A DNA stretch of 6,056 nt. Source: Lachnospiraceae bacterium. GTDB taxonomy: Bacteria; Bacillota; Clostridia; Lachnospirales; Lachnospiraceae. The notes under the pieces were generated by a model that saw only the letters and a program-made list of their open reading frames with translations, was not told the origin of the DNA and did not search any database. Where the stretch lies: positions 1 to 6,056 of the forward strand of contig JAFSRL010000090.1 in assembly GCA_017446125.1 (NCBI GenBank), in the 5' to 3' direction. Position numbers and translations under genes: made by a program. Every line of letters begins with the position of its first letter. Positions within the stretch are counted from its first letter, which is position 1. Positions 1 through 5,190 of the stretch are shown piece by piece.

Positions 1-13
1 CGGAGTAAGGTTG

Positions 14-43
14 ATTATTGCATATCAGGATGTTGTCTGTCAA
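14..43 (-). promoter_or_regulatory. Candidate sigma-70/SigA promoter reading leftward out of the window
   Basis: The minus strand has a perfect TTGACA (-35, 43-38), an 18-nt spacer and AATAAT (-10, 19-14; 5 of 6 matches to TATAAT). TG stands one base before the -10, as in extended -10 promoters. Initiation would be near position 7. It presumably serves a gene beyond the left edge that is transcribed in the same direction as, but separately from, the operon. No start codon or ribosome site is visible inside the window to confirm this. Confidence 0.5.
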
Positions 44-52
44 GGGGTGTGT

Positions 53-168
53 AAATGAGTCAGGGGGACGGGGCCAGTGACTCTATAACACCTCATCCGT
101 CAGCTTCGCTGACACCTTCCCCTCAAGGGGAAGGTAGGAGTCACTGTACCCGTCCCCCTGACTCATTT
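53..168. repeat. 116-bp nested palindromic, MITE-like intergenic element
   Basis: Two 31-nt arms (53-83 and 138-168) are inverted copies with 29 of 31 positions matching; the only differences are gc versus ta where the arms read gggGCcag and gggTAcag. The arms enclose 54 bp that hold two further hairpins. There is no coding potential and no clear target-site duplication at the ends. It starts 35 nt after the stop of the last operon gene, so the operon transcript could fold it into a long branched stem that limits 3'-5' decay or read-through. It is followed on the minus strand by ATTTACAC rather than a T-tract, so it is not a classical intrinsic terminator. The arms (tcagggggacgg type) resemble dispersed repeats I recall from gut Clostridia. 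Confidence 0.8.
91..135. repeat. Inner double-hairpin core of the palindromic element
   Basis: This core carries a 6-bp stem with a 3-nt loop (gtcagc-ttc-gctgac, 99-113) and, next to it, a 9-bp perfect stem with a tcaa loop (accttcccc/ggggaaggt, 114-135). The wording cctcatccgtcag...ccttcccc...ggggaagg is one I recall as a frequent intergenic repeat of gut Firmicutes on its own. It may therefore be a second repeat nested inside the outer palindrome. Confidence 0.7.
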
Positions 169-203
169 GATGGGTCTGCGAGGTGGGGAAGTGACTAACC
201 CGT

Positions 204-1562
204 TCAGTTATACCCGCTCTTCTTCATCGCCTTATGGCGGTACATGCGCTCGTCCGCGAGCTTGAAGACGTCCTCCGACGTGCCGGAGTCGCATTCTTCT
301 TTGTAGGCGTAGCCGGCGGAGATGGAGTAGTCGATGCCGTGTGCCTGCTGGCCGGCGCGGCGTAAGTGACGGTTGGTCTCCATAATCATGCCGTCGAGCG
401 CATCCTTCGACACCTTCTTTAAGACGACGACAAATTCGTCGCCGCCCATGCGTGCGCGGAAGCCCTTCTCGCCGAAGCACGTGTTTAAGATTGACGCGGT
501 CTGTATCAACATCTCATCTCCGGCGTGATGGCCGAAGCGGTCATTGATCTGTTTTAGGTTATCCAGGTCAAGGCTCACGATGCTGTAGCTTCCCATCGCG
601 GCATTCAACCCGCGGAAGACATCCTGCGCGCGCTTGCGGTTGGGCAGGCCGGTGAGCGCGTCGACATACGCCTTCTCGCTCAGGGACTCGTACTCCTTCT
701 GCCGGATGTAGGACGCGGAAATGTTCAGGTAGTAATTCAAAATCTGTGCCAGCACAAACATCACGCAGCCAAGCACCTGCCAGATGGTCGCGATGCGGTC
801 AATCTCCAGGGACAGGATGACACCCGCAAACAGAATGCCGATATAAACAATCGAGCAGGCGACAAAGAACGCAATGCCCTTTCGCAGTACGTGGTCATCC
901 TTCAGGAAGTACAACAGGAACAGCACCAGCGGGAAAATCAGAATCAGGGAGACACGCTCCACCGCGGCGCTGTAAGGATCGCGCAGGAAGTAGGAGCCTA
1001 AGCCGTACGAGCACAAGAGCCAAATCCCCAAGTCAATGCTGATCAGTGCGCCGAAGATGTGCTCCGCCGTGTCGGAGCCCGTGACGGAAAATCCCGTTGT
1101 CAAAAATAAGAAGACGATGCCGAACAACAGCAAGAACGATCCTGCCGCAACCGCGGGCATGACCTCCAAAATATACAACTGCGAAAGCGCCGCGTACTCA
1201 CCGAATAACGGCGCGTCATATCCGGGCGAGCTGACGATGTGCAGGGTCTTTCCCTCCGAATTGTCCGGAAGCACCAGGAACAGGGAACGTGTTCCGGACA
1301 AGCGCCCGTGCTCCTCGCGTCCCAAGTCACTCCGGTAGATGACCTCATCATCCAGTTTGATTTCCGTGCCGCTGAATCCGGTGCGCAGCATCACGGTCGG
1401 GAATTCGAAGTCGTTTGCCGTCACGACCCATCCGTCATGCACCGGCTGCAGGGCAGCCCTGCGCCTTACGGAAACAAATGCCCACGCCCCGATGGAAACC
1501 GCAATCACAATCGCGCTTACGATATAGAACAGTATGATATAAAGGGATTTTTGCTTAAGCAT
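204..1562 (-). CDS. Membrane diguanylate cyclase (GGDEF), predicted active
   Basis: 452 residues from the ATG chosen by its ribosome binding site. It would make cyclic di-GMP from two GTP at the cytoplasmic membrane face. One N-terminal span (about 7-30) precedes a short extracytoplasmic domain (about 32-129; strands GTEIKLDDEVIYRS and GKTLHIVSS), then about five spans (131-157, 166-192, 202-220, 229-252, 257-281), and a GGDEF domain at about 296-447. Catalytic features are intact: VDALTGLPNR (300-309), SLDLDNLKQINDRFGHHAGD (330-349) with D332 and N340, and MGGDEF with GGDEF at 373-377 (bases 432-446). The terminal ADERMY-K-SGYN pattern is also normal. No RxxD inhibitory site precedes GGDEF (the corresponding residues read GKGF-like, without the Arg/Asp pair), so classical product inhibition is not predicted. 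It overlaps the end of the GGVEF gene by 8 nt (ATGCTTAA), indicating coupled synthesis and a probable partnership. The external signal sensed is unknown. Confidence 0.92.
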   Translation of the reverse strand: MLKQKSLYIILFYIVSAIVIAVSIGAWAFVSVRRRAALQPVHDGWVVTANDFEFPTVMLRTGFSGTEIKLDDEVIYRSDLGREEHGRLSGTRSLFLVLPDNSEGKTLHIVSSPGYDAPLFGEYAALSQLYILEVMPAVAAGSFLLLFGIVFLFLTTGFSVTGSDTAEHIFGALISIDLGIWLLCSYGLGSYFLRDPYSAAVERVSLILIFPLVLFLLYFLKDDHVLRKGIAFFVACSIVYIGILFAGVILSLEIDRIATIWQVLGCVMFVLAQILNYYLNISASYIRQKEYESLSEKAYVDALTGLPNRKRAQDVFRGLNAAMGSYSIVSLDLDNLKQINDRFGHHAGDEMLIQTASILNTCFGEKGFRARMGGDEFVVVLKKVSKDALDGMIMETNRHLRRAGQQAHGIDYSISAGYAYKEECDSGTSEDVFKLADERMYRHKAMKKSGYN

Positions 1563-3267
1563 GCGCAACCCCCCTTCTGTTTCTGTCCTGCTTCATGGCG
1601 TACATCCGTCTGTCCGCAAGGTGGTACACCGCCTCGACCGTTCCGTATGCGGTCTCCACACTCGTCGCATAACCGTAAGAGATGCCGTAGTGCATGGGGT
1701 GCTTTTCCTTGTTGATTCCCACCAAAACGTCCTCGACCTCGCGCAGCATCGCCTCGCACTTCTTCGTGTCCGCGCCGCGCAGCATCTCGAGGAATTCGAC
1801 GCCGCCCATGCGTCCGATTAAGTCCGCATCCTTAAACGCCTCGTTCATGACCGCCGCCATGTCCGCAAGGTACTGGTCGCCCGCGGCATGCCCGTAGCGG
1901 TCGTTGATTGCCTTTAAGGAATCGATGTCCAGCGAAACAATGGTGAAGGGCTTGCCTTCCTTCTCCACCTCCTCCAGTGTCTGCTCGCACTTGTTGCGGT
2001 TTGCCATGTCGGTCAAAGGATCGGTATAGGCAAGACCGGAAAGGCGATTCATCACGTCGGAGGCGTAAATCTTCTCCACATGATAATAGAAGAAGTTCAC
2101 GATGAGCGTGGCATTAAACACAAACGCGCCGATTGTTAAGAAGTTCAGTCCCGGGAAGGTGTCATCCCCCATGCCGGAGTAATGCACCACGTTATACCAT
2201 ACGACATCGAGCATCGCGGAAAAGAGCATGACGAAGAATCCGATCAACCAGATCTTTTCCGAAATCTTCCATTCTTTTTTCTTGGACGTATCCCGCCGCG
2301 CTCTCACGTAGCGGAACAGCGTAATCGCAATTAACAGCACGCCCTCGATCAGAATCATCGCATGAATCAGGGGAACGGAACGGTTCAAACGGATGAGCCC
2401 GAGCGCGTAAAGAATCAACAGCACCGCCGCAATGACATAATCGATTGCCGCCAGCACATAAAAGATTTTTCCGCGCCCCTCCTCCTGCGTGCTTGCAAGA
2501 AAGACGACGAAGGCAAAGGGCAGAAAAAACAGCGCCGTGTATTCCGCCATATCGTTGCTGATATAGTTGTCCGTCAAGAATCCGGTCAGCTTGTAATAGC
2601 TGATCAGGTAAATGCCCAGCAGAAGAGAAATCAATGCGCTGCTCAACAGGCGCGCCTCGAAGCCGTAATACCGGTTCAGATAGAAGAAGACCAAGAACAA
2701 AAGCACACCCATGACCGCCAGGTAAAGTCCGACAACCACCGTCAGACGCGTATTCATGAGATAGCCCACAAACAGATCGTGCACGTTGCCCACACGCACC
2801 GGCTCCATCATCGTGAACGCGTCACCCTCGTTCGCAATCATGCGGATGGTGAGCGTCTTCCCCGCATAATCCGCGGGAAGCTTGATGTGATGCATGCGGG
2901 AGGGTGTCATGTGAATCGGGTTCGCATACTGCCCGCCGTCTTCATAAATCGCTTCTCCGTCCACCAAAACCTGAAGCGATGCGTGATTTGATTTTAGCTG
3001 GATTGCCGCGGCGGGAACCGCATTGTCCGGCAGCAAAGTTTCAAAAACAAATTCATCGCCCTGCCGCACGAGTCCTAAGTGCGCGTCGGAAAGGCGCGTG
3101 TTTTCCGTGGTGCCCTCCGGCGTCGTCACGCGCCAGTTTTCTGTCAGGTGCGTTACGGGCCATGCCGAAAGCGGTGCACCGTAAACCATCAGCAGGAAGA
3201 AGAGCACAATAAACGTGACCCCCATCGTCAAGAGCGTGAAATTCTTTCTGCTAAATCTCGTCTTCAT
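1555..3267 (-). CDS. Membrane GGDEF-family protein with degenerate GGVEF motif
   Basis: 570 residues. A basic N-terminus and one membrane span (about 10-30) lead to an extracytoplasmic beta-rich domain (about 35-168; strands such as LQVLVDGEAIYE and GKTLTIRMIA) that resembles the ligand-binding domain of 7TMR-DISM receptors. Seven hydrophobic segments follow (about 173-197, 207-229, 241-259, 268-293, 297-320, 337-358, 372-395), then a cytoplasmic GGDEF domain (about 408-560). Retained features are SLDIDSLKAINDRYGHAAGD (445-464), including D447 and N455, and the R486-M-G-G lead-in. The signature is G488-G-V-E-F: the third position, a metal-binding Asp/Glu in active diguanylate cyclases, is Val (GTC at 1798-1800). 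The usual LTGLxNR is LTDMANR. Six residues before GG, Asp482 is kept with Lys479, i.e. KxxD where an RxxD inhibitory site would be. Probably a sensor or GTP/c-di-GMP-binding subunit with little or no cyclase activity. No good Shine-Dalgarno is seen; it is coupled to DUF1848 by an ATGA overlap. Confidence 0.9.
   Translation of the reverse strand: MKTRFSRKNFTLLTMGVTFIVLFFLLMVYGAPLSAWPVTHLTENWRVTTPEGTTENTRLSDAHLGLVRQGDEFVFETLLPDNAVPAAAIQLKSNHASLQVLVDGEAIYEDGGQYANPIHMTPSRMHHIKLPADYAGKTLTIRMIANEGDAFTMMEPVRVGNVHDLFVGYLMNTRLTVVVGLYLAVMGVLLFLVFFYLNRYYGFEARLLSSALISLLLGIYLISYYKLTGFLTDNYISNDMAEYTALFFLPFAFVVFLASTQEEGRGKIFYVLAAIDYVIAAVLLILYALGLIRLNRSVPLIHAMILIEGVLLIAITLFRYVRARRDTSKKKEWKISEKIWLIGFFVMLFSAMLDVVWYNVVHYSGMGDDTFPGLNFLTIGAFVFNATLIVNFFYYHVEKIYASDVMNRLSGLAYTDPLTDMANRNKCEQTLEEVEKEGKPFTIVSLDIDSLKAINDRYGHAAGDQYLADMAAVMNEAFKDADLIGRMGGVEFLEMLRGADTKKCEAMLREVEDVLVGINKEKHPMHYGISYGYATSVETAYGTVEAVYHLADRRMYAMKQDRNRRGVAHA
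1569..1576 (-). promoter_or_regulatory. Ribosome binding site deciding the ATG start of the second cyclase
   Basis: The minus strand reads AAGGGGGG, then 6 nt, then ATG at 1562. The in-frame TTG at 1568 directly abuts the G-run and would have no spacer. The ATG at 1562 is therefore the better start, which shortens the protein from 454 to 452 residues. The site lies inside the end of the GGVEF gene. Confidence 0.7.
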
Positions 3268-4199
3268 CGAAAGAGCGATATCTGTCCCTCGCCGAAGCGT
3301 TCCTGCTTCGCTTCCTTCACCACGTCCTCCGGCATCTCATGCCCGATCAAAAACGGAGAGGACGGATCGTGTTTTTCTAAGTTTGCCAAAACGGTGTCGT
3401 AATCGAAGTTCGCGTAGCAATACTTACAGCCGTGCGCACAGGTGTTGTAGACGCCGATGTCCGCGCCCAAAAGGCAGTCGCAGCCCTCGCGCGCTTTTTT
3501 CTTCGACGCGGGTACCTGCATCGTGTACCCAATCACGCGCTCCAACACCTCGGTTGTCATGCAGCCCTTTGTGTTGATGCCGAACCCTGCAAGCTCATCC
3601 CCTTCATGGCAGGTGCAAATCTCCATGCCGTACTTTTCCCCGACTCTTGCAAATTCTCCGGCAATTGTTTCCCTCTCCGGTTTTGTCACGCGGCGTACCG
3701 TCGCGAAATTCTTCTTTGTCTTCTCGTACAAATCCACAAAGCTGATCACGCAGCGGTGCGTTGCGCCGGCGAGCTTGTTCGCCATTTTTTCAAACGTAAT
3801 CAGGTGGTGCGCCAAAGAGTACTTCGGCGTAATGATGATGGGATCGTAACGCCATGTGGTGGCATAGGGTCCCACGATTTGCGCTAAGCGGTTGAACGAA
3901 TCCATCACGTCCTCCTTCGGGGGAACGTGCGGCTCTAAGTCCTTGCCGTAGGGCGTGATTGTCACCTGCCAGAACTGGTTGAACGCGGCAAGCTCCTCCT
4001 CGATGCGCTCCAACATCGGCTCCGGATTCTTGGTGCAGAACACGATGCAGTCAATCAGCTCCGGATCAAACAAATACTTTGTCACCTGCACCGGATCGTA
4101 CGGATTCCGGACCAGGCAATAGCCCTCTTTGATGCGGTTGAAAAACCACTCGCTGTAAAACGCAGGAATGTCGGTCCTGCTGCCCGTGTTTAAAATCAA
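3264..4199 (-). CDS. DUF1848 family protein with C-terminal radical-SAM-like cysteine cluster
   Basis: The 311-residue protein has the DUF1848 hallmarks along its whole length: SRTDIPAFYSEWF at 7-19, VRNPYDPVQV at 30-39, IVFCTKNPEPML at 52-63, QVTITPYGKDLEP at 78-90, TWRYDPIIIT at 115-124, and a C-terminal Cys-rich block. That block has C240/C242, then CAHGCKYC (C254, C258, C261), which is the CxxxCxxC spacing of radical SAM enzymes that hold a 4Fe-4S cluster. Canonical radical SAM proteins carry it near the N-terminus, so here the barrel order appears permuted; I recall this being noted for the family. Reaction and substrate are unknown. The last residues are QISLF-R, resembling a bacterial sliding-clamp-binding peptide. 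The length is typical. The start is TTG, supported by a GGAGGAG site 8 nt away. Its stop overlaps the next gene's ATG by 4 nt (ATGA), so the GGVEF gene is probably translated by re-initiation. It appears cytoplasmic, with no signal peptide or membrane span. Confidence 0.9.
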   Translation of the reverse strand: MILNTGSRTDIPAFYSEWFFNRIKEGYCLVRNPYDPVQVTKYLFDPELIDCIVFCTKNPEPMLERIEEELAAFNQFWQVTITPYGKDLEPHVPPKEDVMDSFNRLAQIVGPYATTWRYDPIIITPKYSLAHHLITFEKMANKLAGATHRCVISFVDLYEKTKKNFATVRRVTKPERETIAGEFARVGEKYGMEICTCHEGDELAGFGINTKGCMTTEVLERVIGYTMQVPASKKKAREGCDCLLGADIGVYNTCAHGCKYCYANFDYDTVLANLEKHDPSSPFLIGHEMPEDVVKEAKQERFGEGQISLFR

Positions 4200-4207
4200 A
4201 ACGCAAA

Positions 4208-4214
4208 CTCCTCC
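4208..4214 (-). promoter_or_regulatory. Ribosome binding site deciding a TTG start for the DUF1848 gene
   Basis: The minus strand reads GGAGGAG, then 8 nt, then TTG at 4199. This strong Shine-Dalgarno supports the rare TTG initiation codon. The N-terminus it produces (MILNTGSRTDIPAFYSEWF) matches the usual beginning of DUF1848 proteins. Confidence 0.8.
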
Positions 4215-4224
4215 AAAACGTAAA

Positions 4225-4236
4225 CTGACATGTCAG
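4225..4236. repeat. 12-bp perfect palindrome over the TPM stop codon
   Basis: The sequence ctgacatgtcag is its own reverse complement and contains the TGA stop (4235-4233) of the TPM gene. It lies at the edge of the only gap above 10 bp between genes in the operon (4200-4232). It could be chance or a small operator-like site. It is too short and has no loop or T-tract, so it is not a terminator. Confidence 0.3.
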
Positions 4237-5180
4237 AAGCGGCCGTGGCTTCCTCCGCCGCCCGTACGCCGGAACGTCCCCGAAGACGAGACGGGCGGTC
4301 TGTGTGACGGGCGGTAGGTGTGTGTGGGACGCGGCCTTGACGAAGTCCCTCCCATGCCGCCAGGACGCGACGACGCATTGTTCACCGCCACCGCGATGGG
4401 TGTCTTGATGATGTTGTTGTGTAAGAACGTATCCGCCTGCTGCAGCGTACCCGTGAGCGAGCTCTGCACAAGGTAGGACCTTGCGCCCGAGGCGCGGTAC
4501 ACGGATTTGTTGCCGCGCTTCATGGCGGAAACGGAAGCGCCGCTGATGCCAAGGCTTCCCAAGAGCGACATGATGATGCCGGTGAAAGAGATGCCGCGAT
4601 CTTCCTTTGGTCGTTGTTGCAAAAGCGCTTCCGCGGTCTCGTCACCGGTACCGGCAACGGTATACGCCGTGCTCCCCTGCACGTCCGCGCCCAGATAGTA
4701 TTCAATGTCATCCGCGTAAAGCATGAAGGCATCGTAAAAATATCCCGCGCTTAAGTAATCGAGGACATCCTCATAAATGACTTCCTGCGCCTCGTAGTCG
4801 AGCGCGTCCCTGCACTTGCCGGACACATAAAGGTCCCAGGTTCTGTTCTCCATCCCGATTGTGTAGAGCACACCGTCTTCCGCATAGCCCATATCCTCAT
4901 AGTACTCCGCGCAGAAGGCGTCGAACCGTGCATCCGGAACATCCGCATCCGTTGTATACACCGCAACGTCGCAGTCATTCGAAAACGCGATGGCGCGTAA
5001 GCGTGCGGCAAGCTGCGCTTCCTCTTCGTCGCTTAAGAGGTCCGCTTCGTCATTCACGTAGTAGCTATCCTCCTGCGACGATGCGGATGCGGTCGCAGAA
5101 AAAACACCAAACGCCGAAAGCAACACCAAAACCGCCGCGATGAATCCTCGTATGAAGTTTGCGCTTCGCATTCTTCTCAC
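4233..5180 (-). CDS. TPM-domain (TPM_phosphatase/YgcG-like) secreted or membrane-anchored protein
   Basis: The 315-residue product begins with a signal peptide: basic RRMRSANFIR, hydrophobic core about 12-28, and a plausible signal peptidase site after ATASA (A33). Residues 39-165 match the TPM domain pattern: the opening YVNDEADLLS, an amphipathic helix (DEEEAQLAARLRAI), a strand DVAVYTT, the EDGVLYTIGMENRTWDLYVSG core and a late YFYDAFMLYADDIEYYL helix. Some TPM-domain relatives have been assigned phosphatase activity, or roles in membrane-protein quality control in plastids, but no substrate can be read here. A second hydrophobic, glycine-rich segment (about 198-218) may anchor it, leaving a C-terminal part rich in Ser, Arg, Pro and Gly (268-315) that ends in GGGGSHGRF, as in many TPM proteins with glycine-rich tails. 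The domain is extracytoplasmic by prediction. The neighbouring zinc-ribbon membrane protein is a likely functional partner. The family call is firm; the biochemical role is not. Confidence 0.87.
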   Translation of the reverse strand: MRRMRSANFIRGFIAAVLVLLSAFGVFSATASASSQEDSYYVNDEADLLSDEEEAQLAARLRAIAFSNDCDVAVYTTDADVPDARFDAFCAEYYEDMGYAEDGVLYTIGMENRTWDLYVSGKCRDALDYEAQEVIYEDVLDYLSAGYFYDAFMLYADDIEYYLGADVQGSTAYTVAGTGDETAEALLQQRPKEDRGISFTGIIMSLLGSLGISGASVSAMKRGNKSVYRASGARSYLVQSSLTGTLQQADTFLHNNIIKTPIAVAVNNASSRPGGMGGTSSRPRPTHTYRPSHRPPVSSSGTFRRTGGGGSHGRF

Positions 5181-5190
5181 AACGTCTCCT
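5181..5190 (-). promoter_or_regulatory. Ribosome binding site deciding a GTG start for the TPM gene
   Basis: On the minus strand the stop codon TAA of the zinc-ribbon gene runs directly into AGGAG (5190-5186), followed by 5 nt and GTG at 5180. The next in-frame candidate, ATG at 5171, would be 14 nt from this site. The GTG start is therefore preferred. Overlap of the Shine-Dalgarno with the upstream stop favours coupled translation. Confidence 0.7.

Noticed and set aside
53..168. Classical Rho-independent terminator of the operon
   Set aside because: The stem is long and branched, and the minus strand continues with ATTTACACACCCC instead of a run of T. It may affect the transcript end but does not meet the usual definition.
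1..203. CRISPR array, tRNA or c-di-GMP riboswitch in the non-coding left end
   Set aside because: The repeats are a single inverted pair, not direct repeats with spacers. No tRNA cloverleaf or GGDEF-associated riboswitch core was recognised. The operon's own leader lies outside the window to the right.
1563..1592. Possible +1 frameshift at the G6 run (1569-1574) that would fuse the GGVEF and GGDEF proteins
   Set aside because: The downstream frame is open back to a TGA at 1593-1595, so a fusion is formally possible. However, the G-run makes an ideal ribosome binding site for the ATG at 1562, and a fused protein would need an unusual topology. Coupled translation explains the arrangement.
2362..2991. 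209-codon plus-strand ORF opposite the GGVEF gene
   Set aside because: Its translation is rich in His, Gln and Arg with no recognisable motif, and it lies fully antisense to a clear membrane protein gene. The same applies to the other plus-strand ORFs in the window.
4196..4378. Short minus-strand ORF of 60 codons overlapping the TPM gene end
   Set aside because: It lies in another frame of the low-complexity TPM tail, giving an Arg/Thr-rich translation with no domain. It owes its length to the GC-rich repeats there.
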